Part shown: piece by piece, positions 7,390-16,435 of the stretch
Numbering within the stretch: position 1 is the first letter of the stretch
Layout of the letters: the number at the start of each line of letters is the position of its first letter
The notes under the pieces: generated by a model
Databases searched by the model: none
What the model was told of the DNA's origin: nothing
The model's input: the letters and a program-made list of their open reading frames with translations, nothing else
Position numbers and translations under genes: made by a program
Assembly (NCBI RefSeq): GCF_000513955.1
Contig: NZ_AZUZ01000033.1
Coordinates: 146 to 37,347 of the forward strand
Direction of reading: 5' to 3'
From: Pseudoxanthomonas suwonensis J47
GTDB taxonomy: Bacteria; Pseudomonadota; Gammaproteobacteria; Xanthomonadales; Xanthomonadaceae
DNA length: 37,202 nt

Positions 7390-8358
7390 CTACCTGCTGC
7401 TGGCGGTCGCGTCTTCGCCGCTGCGTTCCAGGTACGCCTCCGCTTCCTCCGCGTAGGCCTCGTAACCGGGCGCCAGGTACGGCAGCAGCAGGCGCACCCA
7501 GGCGCGGCTGGCGCGGCGGGTTTCGCGCGGGCAACCAGCGGCGCGGGCGGCGGTCAGGTCGCCGGCCTCGACCATCCCCGCGAAACCTTCCGGGTCGGTG
7601 CCGTAGACCAGGCATTGCAGGTTGAAGTAGCGCTGCTCGCCCAGCGCATGCTCGTCGGCGTAGGCGTCCAGGTTGTAGGCGCCGGTGCTGCGCGAGAGCA
7701 GCCAGTTCGCGGCCAGCTCCAGGTTCTCCGCCACCTCTTCCGGCGACTCGTCCAGGCCGGCGAAGCGCAGCATCAGGATCGCCGCCAGCTGGTCGACCGC
7801 GTCCTCCTGGCGCCCCGTCACCGGCAGGTCCAGCAGGTCGACCAGGGCGTGGCCGGTCTCGTGCAGGACGATGAAGCGCACGTTGGCGCGCACGTAGCGC
7901 AACGGATGGTCCGGGCCCAGGCCAAGCGCCTGCTGGTGGGCCTGGCCATGCTCGTACAGCGTGCGCAGGGTCTCGTAGCACAGCACCACCTCGGTGCTGT
8001 CCGGATGGTAGAAGGCGCCGAACTCGCCGCACTCGGCGGTGACGAAGCGCAGCCGCCGCGGCAGCTCGAACATGCCATCGATCGCCTGCACTTCCGGCAG
8101 CCGCCGCAGCAGGTCGGCTTCGCGGACGCGGCGGTAGATCGTCTGCAGGTCGTCCGCGGCGGGCGCTTCGTAGACGTACTCGAAGGCGTAAGTCGGGTTG
8201 CTGCCCTCTCCCGTCGCCTGGACCACAGAGCGCGGCAGCGGCGTCGCGCTGTCTTCCGCTGCCGGGTCGTCGGTGACCGTCGCGGCGACGGCAACAGGAC
8301 CGGCGCAAGCCAGCGCCACCAGCATCAGCCATCCGGTCATGCGGTTTCTGGTGGCCAT
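7390..8358 (-). CDS. Exported DUF4344-type putative zinc metallopeptidase
   Basis: Protein of 322 residues. A signal peptide covers about residues 8-26 (WLMLVALACAGPVAVAA). The catalytic zinc motif is HETGH at 166-170, preceded by hydrophobic RFIVL. A downstream GRQEDAVDQLA segment (183-192) probably supplies the third ligand. The family hallmark AECGEFGAFYHPDSTEVVLCYE (about 108-129, two Cys likely in a disulfide) is present, as is Cys-containing C-terminal sequence QCLVYG. These features fit the DUF4344 putative metallopeptidase family. ATG 8358 is preceded by GAGGCGGCGAG. The peptide substrate is unknown; periplasmic or secreted action is inferred from the signal peptide. Confidence 0.85.
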   Translation of the reverse strand: MATRNRMTGWLMLVALACAGPVAVAATVTDDPAAEDSATPLPRSVVQATGEGSNPTYAFEYVYEAPAADDLQTIYRRVREADLLRRLPEVQAIDGMFELPRRLRFVTAECGEFGAFYHPDSTEVVLCYETLRTLYEHGQAHQQALGLGPDHPLRYVRANVRFIVLHETGHALVDLLDLPVTGRQEDAVDQLAAILMLRFAGLDESPEEVAENLELAANWLLSRSTGAYNLDAYADEHALGEQRYFNLQCLVYGTDPEGFAGMVEAGDLTAARAAGCPRETRRASRAWVRLLLPYLAPGYEAYAEEAEAYLERSGEDATASSR

Positions 8359-8503
8359 CTCGCCGCCTCGTTCCCCGATCGGCCAAGCTTAGGCGATCAG
8401 CGGCCCGGCGCGGCGGCGTGGCCGGCATCAGGTCTGCAGGATCCGGTGTTCCGGGCTCGCAGCGATGCGCCTGGACGGACCGGGCACCGAGCTGTGCGCT
8501 GGC

Positions 8504-9768
8504 TCACCTCGACGGTTCGGCGCCCGCTTCGCGGCTGTAGATCGGTTCGCCCGCGCGCAGGGTATGGACCACATCGGCGAAGGCCGTGGCGTCCTGTTCG
8601 GGCGAAGTGCCGAGGATGACCAGGTCGGCCACCGCGCCCGGTTCGATCCGTCCGCGCTGGCTGCCTTCGCCGAAGAACCCGGCCGGTGCGGTAGTCAGGC
8701 TGGCGAGGATCTGCCGCCAGTCCAGGCCCGCGTCGCCAGCAGCTGCAGCTCGCGGGTGGTGTCGAAGGCCTCGACGTAACCGGCATCGGTGCCGAACAGT
8801 ATGGTGCCGCCGGCCCCGGCCAGCGCCGCGACCTGCTGCTGGCCGTTGCCGACGAAGCGCTCCACCACCGCCGGCGGCGCCGGCTCGCGCTGGATCTCGA
8901 TCTCGAACATCGCCAGCGTCGGCACCACGGCGACGCCGTCGCGGACCAGCCGCGCCACGATCCCGTCGTTCCAGGGCCCATCGGCCGGCGTGGTATGGGC
9001 CAGAACGTTGGCCCCTCCGTCGATCGCGATCTCCATCCCGCGCACGGTGGTCGGATGGGCGAAGACGGGCTTGCCGCGCGCACGCGCCACCCCGCCGACC
9101 GCCGCGGCCACCGGCGCGTCCATCAGCTTGACCCCGTCGCGGCCGAGGATGGCGCCTGTAAACAGCTTCACCCCGTCCAGGCCCTCGTCCAGCTGGCGGA
9201 TCGCTCGCGCGCGGCCTTCTTCGGCGATGGCCACCTCGGGACTGGACACGCCGGCCTCCTCCAGCAGCTGGCGGGTATAGACCGGCGTGCCATCCAGCGG
9301 GAAGAACGGCATGCCGACGCTGAGCAAGCGCGGGCCGGGCACCTCGCCGGCCTCGATGCGCTGCTTCAGCGCCGGCGCATCGCCGCCGAACGAGGCCAGG
9401 TCGAACACGGTGGTGAAGCCCCAGCGGCCGTACTGCTCCTGCAGGACGGCGGCGAGCTTGCCGGCCGGCTGGCCGGGCACGTCCCGGTAAGGCTCGCCGA
9501 GCAGGTGCATGTGGCTGTTCCAGAACCCGGCCACGACCACCTGGCCGCCGGCTTCCAGACGCGGCGTGCCGTCGGGCACGGCAACCTCGCCGGCGCGGCC
9601 AACTGCCTCGATGCGGCCGGCGTCGACCAGGATGACGCCATCGTCTACCGGCTCGGCGTCCGGCGCGGGAATGATCCTGGCGCCGACGATGGCCAGGTCG
9701 GTGGCGCCGGCCGGTGCCGCGCATGCCAGGCCCCCAAGCAGTACCGCAAGCAGAATCCCCGTCCGCAT
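8504..9768 (-). pseudogene. Exported amidohydrolase (imidazolonepropionase-like), frameshifted near its C-terminus
   Basis: After an AGGAGG six bases upstream of ATG 9768, the frame encodes a signal peptide (MRTGILLAVLLGGLACAAPAGA). A typical metal-dependent amidohydrolase follows: SHMHL metal motif, KLFTG lysine region, FAHPTT and LAHTTP histidines, and FGTDAGY with the catalytic Asp. The frame ends early at 8695 after ELQLLATRAWTGG. A neighbouring frame continues naturally as AGLDWRQILASL with the family's C-terminal GRIEPGAVADLVIL, to a stop at 8504. Restoring one missing G in the coding strand near 8734 gives LLADAGLDW and a 421-residue protein of normal family length. The gene is therefore either recently broken or affected by a single-base sequencing error. 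The substrate is unknown. Confidence 0.8.
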
Positions 9769-9970
9769 CTCCATCCTCCTCGTGTCCGCAGCGCCCAAGG
9801 CGGCCCCGCGGCCGGATTATCGAAGCGCGTGGGGGGCCTGCAAACCTGCCTTACGGCAGGGTAAGGCGGCTGCTGGCTGAACGGTCGCAGCGCGCCGCCC
9901 CGCCCGCTCACGGTGCCGCGACGGCTGTTGTCGGAAGGTCTACGTTCCCACCGAGCAAGCGGACACGACC

Positions 9971-10504
9971 ATGGCGACGCGCAACATCCTCACGACCCTC
10001 AAGGCCGAACACGACGAGCTGCGTGGCCTGTTCGACGAAATGGAATCCACCACCGATCGCGCCGCCAAGCGCCGCACCGAGCTGCTGGCAAAGATCGAGG
10101 CCAACCTGCTGCCGCACGCCAAGTGGGAAGAGACCGTGTTCTACCCGCAGTTCGCCGAGCGCGCGGACCGCGAGGGCCTGAAGATCCACGCCGAGGCGGT
10201 GGAGGAGCACCGCGCCGTCGAGAAGACCGTGATTCCGGATGTCCACGCCGCGGACGTGGCCACCCCGCAATTCGCCGGCCGGGTGAAGGTGTTCGGCGAG
10301 CTGATCGACCACCACGCCAGGGACGAGGAAACCGAGATGTTCGAGCAGGCGCGCCAGCTGTTCACCGCCGAGGAGCTGGCGGAGCTGGACGAAGCCTACG
10401 AGGAATGGAAGGCCTCCTCCGCTTCGAAACTGGTGTCGGCGATGGCGGCGGCCAAGACCGAAGCCAAGGCGACCGTGCGCAAGGTGACGCGGCGCGCGCA
10501 GTAA
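9971..10504 (+). CDS. Hemerythrin HHE-domain protein
   Basis: Protein of 177 residues. The two HHE helical pairs are visible. His14 sits in AEHDELRGLF, His49 and the Glu pair 53/54 in HAKWEETVFYP, His80 in EEHRAVEK, and His114/115 with Glu119 in DHHARDEETEMF. These are the ligands of a di-iron centre. Family members bind O2, NO or peroxide, or buffer iron in the cytoplasm. The C-terminus is a Lys/Ala-rich tail (ASKLVSAMAAAKTEAKATVRKV). The gene stands alone, with a 200-base upstream gap that must contain its promoter and a strong terminator 22 bases after its stop. Confidence 0.88.
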   Translation: MATRNILTTLKAEHDELRGLFDEMESTTDRAAKRRTELLAKIEANLLPHAKWEETVFYPQFAERADREGLKIHAEAVEEHRAVEKTVIPDVHAADVATPQFAGRVKVFGELIDHHARDEETEMFEQARQLFTAEELAELDEAYEEWKASSASKLVSAMAAAKTEAKATVRKVTRRAQ

Positions 10505-10525
10505 ACCGCGCCGCAACGGCAATGC

Positions 10526-10560
10526 AAGGACGCCCGGCCATGCCGGGCGTCCTTGTTTGT
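10526..10560 (+). terminator. Intrinsic terminator after the hemerythrin gene
   Basis: AAGGACGCCCGGC at 10526-10538 pairs perfectly with its complement at 10542-10554 around a CAT loop, and is followed by GTTTGT. The 13-bp stem directly after the stop codon makes this a strong rho-independent terminator. The reverse strand also has a hairpin, so it may act bidirectionally for the leftward ATPase gene ending at 10577. Confidence 0.88.
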
Positions 10561-10576
10561 GCATCGCCTGGATGGA

Positions 10577-13213
10577 TCAGAGGTCCCGGATCACATGTGC
10601 CCTGCGATCCTCCCACAACGTCATGAAGTCGACGTCGGGGCGCTGCCAGCCATGGCGGAGTACCTGGGCCAGCAAGTGCTCGCGTGCCTGCTCTTCAAGG
10701 CCCGTATGGCACGCATCGCGGACGGTCCTGGCCACCGCAACCTCGGGGTGCCCAGCTCCACGGAACCCTTCGATGACAGCGAGCGCTTCATCCAGGCTCG
10801 CCTTCCCATCCATCTCCGCGCCCGTCATCAGACGGGCGGCGGCACGGGCCCAGACCGTGCGTGCGCGCAATTCCGGTCGCGTGTCTGCGCCATCCCAGAA
10901 CCCCATGGCGTCATCGAAATACCTCAACGTTTCCGCCAGAGGCCCTCGCGCCTGCTCCCGACCGACTGCGGCCACGGCCTTGATGACACCGAGCATGCCG
11001 GTGTCGTGCCTGATGCACGCACGGAGCCATGCGGGTGTGTCATCCCGAACGGCCACACCTGCCAGCGCACGGGCCGTGGTAAGGGCACGGGCGTACCCCA
11101 CGGCGTGCTGCAGGTACTCTTCGTCCCAACGGTCCAGGCCGCTTTCCAGCAGCGCGCAAAGCCACCCCACCACCGCGGCGTGCAGATACGCCCCCCACTT
11201 CTTGTCCTCCTGCTTCAGCTGATCTACCAGCGGCTCGTAGATGTCGAGGGCTTCTTCCGTTCGGCCAAGCGCATTGAGCGCGTCGGCCGCGCGCAGTGAC
11301 AGCCGCGCCGCCTGGATGCCGCCCACCCGCTTCGATGGGAGGCCGGACTCCAGGGCCAGTCGAACAACGTCCTCGTACCGTCCTTCCGCCGCCAGTGCGT
11401 CTGCATGCACGCGCGCTGCGAAGACCTGCACTGCCTCGTCGCCCAATGCCCGGGCGAGCGACTGGCACGCGGGGGCGTACTGGAGCGCAACTGCTGAATG
11501 GTCGGTCCCCAGCAGGCCATCCAGCAGGCGCAGGCACAAGCCAAGCATCCTGCCTGCCTGCGGGAAGTCCGACACGGAGGAGGAGGTCCCGATGAACTCC
11601 AGCACGCGCGGCGCCAGCTCCTTCGCGTCGCGGAACTCGCCCGCGAGCTCCCTCTGTTCCACCAGGAATTCCAGCAGCGCCAGGACATCCTCCCGCGCCC
11701 CGGCCGCCAGGAACGTGGCCAATGCCGCATGCACCTGGGCAAACATCATGTCGCGCCGCATCCGGCCCATCCTGCCCGCCGCGATCCATTCCTTCACCGT
11801 CCCGGCGCGCGCCATCTCCACCGCGCTCCCCTGCGCAACGCGGGCTCGCAGGTACTTTTCTGACTTCGAGTAGATCGTGCTCGACCTGAACTCCATGCGC
11901 GCGTCGTCCAGCGAGGCCGCCAGCACGAACGGGCGCTCGGCCTCGGCCAAGGCCTGCGGAGGCAGGCGTTCGTCGGGCAGTTTCTGCGCCACATCCAAGG
12001 TGAACTCCCGTACGAACTGGTCTCCCTGCAAGCTGGACAGGCCCAAGGCCAGGCGCACCTCGCTGCTGGCCCGGTCGAAGCGCTTTGCCTCCAGTTCTTC
12101 GATGGCCAATCCGGGCTTGCGGTTCTCCTGGAATCCGAAATCGGTCAGGGGCCCTCGTACGTCGCCACCCACGAACATCTCCGGCTGCCCGCGCAGGTAC
12201 AGGCCCAGCTCCACCACGAACCTCGGGTTGCCCGACGCCGCACGCAGGAAATGCTCCCTCTGCTCCGGGGTGAGCCCCGGCAACTCCCGATCCAGCAGTT
12301 GGGCCATCTCCGCCTGTCCCAGCTTCGGCAGCGGCACAACCTCCAACTCTGCGCTGCTGCCGCCGCGCGACAGGAACCAGGAGGCGAAACCCTCCGCCTG
12401 CCCTTCCGCCTTGTCGCGCAGCAGCCATTCCCGCTCCCAGTGGGTCACCACCACCAGGAGCCGCCATTTCCGCTCCGTGGCGGCGTTCCACAGGTCGCCG
12501 AGGATGCGGACCGTCAGGGGATCCATCCACTGCGTATCGTCCAGAAACAGGACTACCGGCAAGCCCCCGCCGTCTTCGCCGACCTTCTCGAGCATCGTGG
12601 CAAAGACAGCGACGATCTGGGCCGCTTCCTCGGCGTAGCGCCTGTCCGCGTCCTGTCCGCGCTCGATCCTTGCCCGGTAGTCCCGGCCGATGTTCACGGC
12701 CTCGACGATATCCAGGGCCGCGTTGACAGCCGTCGATAGCGGGCCGAGGACGGGGATCGCACCGAGAATTGCCTTGCCCATGCTGCGAGCGGCAGCCTGC
12801 GCACTGGCGCGTCTCTCCAGGTGGAACCGCAAGGCATCGATGTGGTGCCGCATCGCCGGGTCCGCATACGACTCCAGCAGGCGCCCCCTGCTGACCGACG
12901 CGTTGTGCATGGCCGGGTCAGGCCATCTCACCCCCCACCAGAACCAGGGCATGTCGGCACGTTCGGTGACCGACTCGAGCGCTGGCATCACCCGCAGGCT
13001 GTTCTGGTCGGCGAGCAGGTGGGGCGGCCAGTAATCCCGGGGGTCGTAATCCGTACTGAGCCGGGAGTACAGGGCCTGCACGAGTCGCGTTTTCCCGTAA
13101 CCGGAGTCCGCAACCACCACCCGTATCTGCGGCTTCCCCTGCAACGCCTGCTTCCATGCCTCTTCCAGTACCGCCAGCTCCTGCTCGCGCCCCAGCAGCT
13201 CCGATGCCGTCAT
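10577..13213 (-). CDS. Large STAND-like ATPase with AAA_16-type P-loop domain and helical-repeat C-terminus
   Basis: Protein of 878 residues. The N-terminus (LLGREQELAVLEEAW) is the usual entry into AAA_16/STAND ATPases. Walker A is ADSGYGKTRL at 35-44 and Walker B is VLFLDDTQW at 221-229. A possible sensor segment reads LLVVVTHWE. A predicted winged-helix region follows around 390-460. The C-terminal half from about 500 consists of amphipathic helices with TPR-like spacing (ALARALGDEAVQVFAARVHADALAAEGRYEDVV, ALNALGRTEEALDIYEPLVDQL). STAND ATPases couple ligand sensing to oligomerisation in regulation, antiphage defence or cell death. No effector domain is apparent at either end. Start 13213 has AAGGGGGAGCC in front; the longer frame lacks this. 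It has no operon partner. Confidence 0.82.
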   Translation of the reverse strand: MTASELLGREQELAVLEEAWKQALQGKPQIRVVVADSGYGKTRLVQALYSRLSTDYDPRDYWPPHLLADQNSLRVMPALESVTERADMPWFWWGVRWPDPAMHNASVSRGRLLESYADPAMRHHIDALRFHLERRASAQAAARSMGKAILGAIPVLGPLSTAVNAALDIVEAVNIGRDYRARIERGQDADRRYAEEAAQIVAVFATMLEKVGEDGGGLPVVLFLDDTQWMDPLTVRILGDLWNAATERKWRLLVVVTHWEREWLLRDKAEGQAEGFASWFLSRGGSSAELEVVPLPKLGQAEMAQLLDRELPGLTPEQREHFLRAASGNPRFVVELGLYLRGQPEMFVGGDVRGPLTDFGFQENRKPGLAIEELEAKRFDRASSEVRLALGLSSLQGDQFVREFTLDVAQKLPDERLPPQALAEAERPFVLAASLDDARMEFRSSTIYSKSEKYLRARVAQGSAVEMARAGTVKEWIAAGRMGRMRRDMMFAQVHAALATFLAAGAREDVLALLEFLVEQRELAGEFRDAKELAPRVLEFIGTSSSVSDFPQAGRMLGLCLRLLDGLLGTDHSAVALQYAPACQSLARALGDEAVQVFAARVHADALAAEGRYEDVVRLALESGLPSKRVGGIQAARLSLRAADALNALGRTEEALDIYEPLVDQLKQEDKKWGAYLHAAVVGWLCALLESGLDRWDEEYLQHAVGYARALTTARALAGVAVRDDTPAWLRACIRHDTGMLGVIKAVAAVGREQARGPLAETLRYFDDAMGFWDGADTRPELRARTVWARAAARLMTGAEMDGKASLDEALAVIEGFRGAGHPEVAVARTVRDACHTGLEEQAREHLLAQVLRHGWQRPDVDFMTLWEDRRAHVIRDL

Positions 13214-13338
13214 GGCTCCCCCTTTCCTTCCAGTAGTCAGCAACCGCCGCCGCAACGAACGCCATCCGATCGTGCGAGCGGCCCCCTCGTGCCCGGCAGC
13301 ATAGAATCGATCCTTGCCCCGGGAAAAGGAGCAGCGTC

Positions 13339-13743
13339 ATGTCCAGGCAGATGCGCAGCGCCAGCAGCAGCCGCAAGCCGCCGGAACCTTCCGATGACCA
13401 CGCCCCCATCGCGGACTGGATGAAGACCGCGATGCCGGCCCTCCAGCCGATCCTCGAGCACCTGGACGGACAGATCCGCAAGACGCTGCCCGGGGCGAAG
13501 TACGCGTTGAAGTGGAAGAAGGCCTACTACGGCCTGCCCGACCGCGGCTGGGTCATCGAGGTGGTGGCCTACGACGTGTCGGTGAACATCGTGTTCTTCG
13601 CCGGCGCGAAGTTCGATCCGCCGCCGCCACAGGGCGAGGGCTCGCGTTACGTCAAGCTCAGGTCGCTGGAAGAGGCGCAAGCGCCCGAACTCCAGGACTG
13701 GATCGGACAGGCCCGCAAGCATGACGGGTGGCGGTGGGAGTAA
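13339..13743 (+). CDS. DUF1801-domain protein
   Basis: Protein of 134 residues. After a Ser/Arg-rich N-terminal tail, it shows the DUF1801 pattern: a helix around ALQPILEHLDGQIRKTLPG, then ALKWKKAYYGL, a strand segment WVIEVVAYDVSVNIVFFAGAKFDPPP, GSRYVKLRSLEEA and a C-terminal helix. The family has a small alpha/beta fold and no settled biochemical role. AAGGAG seven bases ahead of ATG 13339 supports the start. It is divergent from the STAND-like ATPase gene across 125 bases that should hold both promoters. Confidence 0.82.
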   Translation: MSRQMRSASSSRKPPEPSDDHAPIADWMKTAMPALQPILEHLDGQIRKTLPGAKYALKWKKAYYGLPDRGWVIEVVAYDVSVNIVFFAGAKFDPPPPQGEGSRYVKLRSLEEAQAPELQDWIGQARKHDGWRWE

Positions 13744-14005
13744 ACCGTCCGCGTGGCTGATGCCGCGACGCTCACCACGACGGATGCCTACCTGCGCCAG
13801 GGGCGCGATGTCCTGGATCCTGGCGGGGCTGCCGCCACCGGTTCGTGATTCCGCCCAAGCCCTCCACGGGGAAGCGGCTTCCCGAAGCCTGCCTCTCCCC
13901 GGTGTGGCGGGGCGACCATGCCCCAGGTCCCTGTGACCTCCGGCCCGTGATCCCGAACGGGTGCTGCGGAAGGATGCCCAAACCCACTGCCACGGAGAGG
14001 CCGCC

Positions 14006-14851
14006 ATGCACGCCGCGCGTTCCCTGACGCCCGCCACAGCGTCGCCCTCGTGGACGCTTGCCGCGGCGGTGGCGTACAGCGTCGCCACCGGGCTGTTCGT
14101 GTTCTCGCCGGTGTTCCCGATGCACAGGCTGCAGGGGCTGCACCAGGCCACCGGCGGCTGGATCAATCCCACCCTGCTGCTCGCTGCGCTGCTGGGTACC
14201 GGCACCTTCTTCCTTGCCTTCGGCCCGGGACGGCAGCGGCCGGCGGACGTGGGCATGCGCTGGGCGGCGCTGCCGTTCGGCCTGGCGGCCACGTTCGCCA
14301 TGTGGCTGGCGATGAACGCATCGACCGCGTTGGCCACCCATGCCGCAGGCCTTCCGCTGGCCCTGCAGGCGGACTGGTCCGGCGGTGGCCTGCTGCCCGG
14401 CAGGCTGCTGGCCCAGCTGCTGGGCACCGCGCTGGTGGAGGAAACGGTGTTCCGCGCGTGGTTGTGGCCGCAGCTGGCATTGCGCCTTGGCCGCGGTGCG
14501 CCGCGCTGGCCGGCCTGGGCCGCGGCCCTGCTGGCATCGCAGGTCATGTTCGCGCTGCTGCATGTGCCGATGCTGGTGTCGGCTGGCACCCCTGGCCCTG
14601 CACTGGCCGGCGTGCTGGTGAACCTGTTCGTGTTCGGCGTGGTCGCGGCGCTGCTGTACGCGGCCACGCGCAACCTGCTATTCGTGGTCGGCCTGCACGC
14701 GCTGGGCAACGCGCCGACGCTGCTGATGGAGGTCCGTGGCCCGGCACCGACGCTGGTGATGCTTGGCGCCGCTATCCTGATCGCCGCGGTTACGTACGCG
14801 GCACGTCGCAGGCGTGGGCTGCCGCATCAGGCACAGCCGGCCGGCGCCTGA
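14006..14851 (+). CDS. CPBP-family intramembrane glutamic endopeptidase (CAAX-protease-like)
   Basis: Protein of 281 residues with about seven or eight hydrophobic segments. The family motifs are present: EETVFR at 145-150 (paired Glu and Arg), FALLHVP with His186, and a final GLHALGN. These residues form the active site of CPBP/Abi/Rce1-type proteases in the inner membrane. Bacterial members process small peptides or act in bacteriocin immunity; the substrate here is unknown. Start 14006 is preceded by GGAGAGGCCGCC; an in-frame ATG at 13961 has no such site. The 262 bases between the DUF1801 gene and this one contain no further gene that I can support. Confidence 0.85.
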   Translation: MHAARSLTPATASPSWTLAAAVAYSVATGLFVFSPVFPMHRLQGLHQATGGWINPTLLLAALLGTGTFFLAFGPGRQRPADVGMRWAALPFGLAATFAMWLAMNASTALATHAAGLPLALQADWSGGGLLPGRLLAQLLGTALVEETVFRAWLWPQLALRLGRGAPRWPAWAAALLASQVMFALLHVPMLVSAGTPGPALAGVLVNLFVFGVVAALLYAATRNLLFVVGLHALGNAPTLLMEVRGPAPTLVMLGAAILIAAVTYAARRRRGLPHQAQPAGA

Positions 14852-14927
14852 CTGGCACCGGCAGGGGTGCCATGCCGCAGGCCCGCGGAGTCAGGCGCGG
14901 GCACCTTGCAACCCCCGAGGCAGACCG

Positions 14928-15455
14928 ATGACCCTGCAACTGAGCATTCGCGACATCCGCCCCGCCGAGTACGAGGCGCTGGGCCAGCTGATGGTGCGGG
15001 TGTACTCCACGCTGGACGGATTCCCGGCCCCGGCCGAGCAGCCACGCTACTACGAGATGCTGGCCAATATCGGCCGGCTCAGCGAGAAGCCGGCCACCCA
15101 CGTGCTGGTCGCTACCACCGCCGACGGCGAACTGGTCGGCGGCATCGTCTACTTCGACGACATGGCCCAGTACGGCTCCGGCGGCACCGCCACGCAGGAG
15201 AAGGACGCCGCTGGCATCCGCCTGCTCGGCGTGGACCCGAAGTTCCGCGGCGCCGGCGCCGGCAAGGCGCTGGCCCAGGCCTGCATCCGGCGGGCCCGCG
15301 AGCGCGGCCACGCACAGGTGATCCTGCACACCACCGCGGCGATGGGCGTGGCCTGGAAGATGTACGAGCAGCTGGGCTTCGTACGCTCGGAGGACCTGGA
15401 CTTCCTGCAGGAGCAGCTGCCGGTGTTCGGGTTCAGGCTGAAGCTGCAGCTTTGA
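14928..15455 (+). CDS. GNAT-family N-acetyltransferase
   Basis: Protein of 175 residues. It begins with LSIRDIRPAEYEALGQL, the usual N-terminal strand-helix of GNAT enzymes. The strand LVGGIVYF follows, and then GIRLLGVDPKFRGAGAGKAL, in which RGAGAGKAL is the acetyl-CoA pyrophosphate loop (Q/RxxGxG/A). The C-terminus contains VILHTT and AWKMYEQLGFVR, the last conserved motif. The acceptor substrate cannot be told from sequence. GAGGCAGACCG precedes ATG 14928. It lies 76 bases after the CPBP gene in the same direction and may be cotranscribed. The 257 bases from its stop to the defence island contain no gene I can support; a GC-rich palindromic stretch near 15680-15702 is the only structure. 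Confidence 0.87.
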   Translation: MTLQLSIRDIRPAEYEALGQLMVRVYSTLDGFPAPAEQPRYYEMLANIGRLSEKPATHVLVATTADGELVGGIVYFDDMAQYGSGGTATQEKDAAGIRLLGVDPKFRGAGAGKALAQACIRRARERGHAQVILHTTAAMGVAWKMYEQLGFVRSEDLDFLQEQLPVFGFRLKLQL

Positions 15456-15712
15456 GCCAAGCCATACCAGCCGATTTCCATCCTGAGCGAAGTCGAGAAA
15501 ATCCGGACCATATCGGCTCCGACCCATTCTGCGTCACCATCAGGCGCTGCTAGGTGGTGATACGCCGGGACGTGGAAAACACGCAGAGTGATTTCAGGTT
15601 ATGGGGAGAAGGTCCAAGGACAGTGCGCTAACGCAATAAACTGCCGCGTTCCTGAAAGCCCCCAAACTGCGCAGCACGGCGGGAGGCGTATCGCCGCCCA
15701 CCGGTGAGGAAG

Positions 15713-16435
15713 TTACTGATAGGAGGGAAACGCCTCGTCCACCAGCGAATCAACATCTTCCTCGGACAAGGCTGTCACATCTTGGAGCAGCAGGCGCATT
15801 CGAACTCGGATCATCGCCACCCTAAGCGATGCTTCCCCGCCACCCAATTCACGCCACTTGCGGACGATCGTACGGACCAAATGGTGGTTACGGGACACAC
15901 GCGAACGCTCAAGAATCGCAACATGGGCATCTTCATTCACCAGTCTCAGAGTCCTCCACGGCTCCTCTCCAGGCTCCCTCATGACGTGAGCGCGGAACCA
16001 CAGTCTTCCGAGCGCGTTTCGCTGAAGGATTCCACAGTACCTAGCCAGTACAGCCGGTTTGCGCGATGTCCCCCAACGCCAATGGACTAAATGGGGCGCC
16101 AGATGGACAGCTAGCCAGCTCCATGTATCCGGACGGATCGCCTGGCCAACGGGCAGGTCAAGCCCTCCCAAGTAGATGGAGGCATCACGATCGAACAGGC
16201 GAAAGCCCACTTCCGAACGGTTGGGATAGTTGGCTGTCTTCGCGATCGCCGTGAGCTCGGATCGAACCGACTGCAAATAATCTGCCGTCGCCCTCGCCGG
16301 CCCGGTCGGAGCAAACTGCTCCGTCTCTAGATCGGGCAATCCAATACGCTCGAGTTCATCGAGCTGCAGCAATCCCCTCGCCGCCAGGATCCTTTCGGCC
16401 TTGGCAGCAGCCAGCCGTGGCAACCGGATGGTCAT
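15713..16435 (-). CDS. Defence-island protein, possibly DUF6339-like
   Basis: Protein of 240 residues, last gene of the Z1/GHKL operon. Its start overlaps the previous stop as ATGA at 16432-16435, implying coupled translation; the open frame to 16675 upstream is shadow. Visible features are SWLAVHLAPHLVHWRW, then a helical half with ALGRLWFRAHV, WRTLRLVNEDAHVAILERSRVSRNHHLVRTIVRKW and an acidic C-terminal helix EEDVDSLVDEAF. The helical region resembles what I recall of DUF6339, a family found next to Z1 and PD-(D/E)XK proteins, but I cannot confirm this. No nuclease or nucleotide-binding motif is visible. Its conserved company suggests an accessory or scaffold subunit of the system. Confidence 0.75.
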   Translation of the reverse strand: MTIRLPRLAAAKAERILAARGLLQLDELERIGLPDLETEQFAPTGPARATADYLQSVRSELTAIAKTANYPNRSEVGFRLFDRDASIYLGGLDLPVGQAIRPDTWSWLAVHLAPHLVHWRWGTSRKPAVLARYCGILQRNALGRLWFRAHVMREPGEEPWRTLRLVNEDAHVAILERSRVSRNHHLVRTIVRKWRELGGGEASLRVAMIRVRMRLLLQDVTALSEEDVDSLVDEAFPSYQ

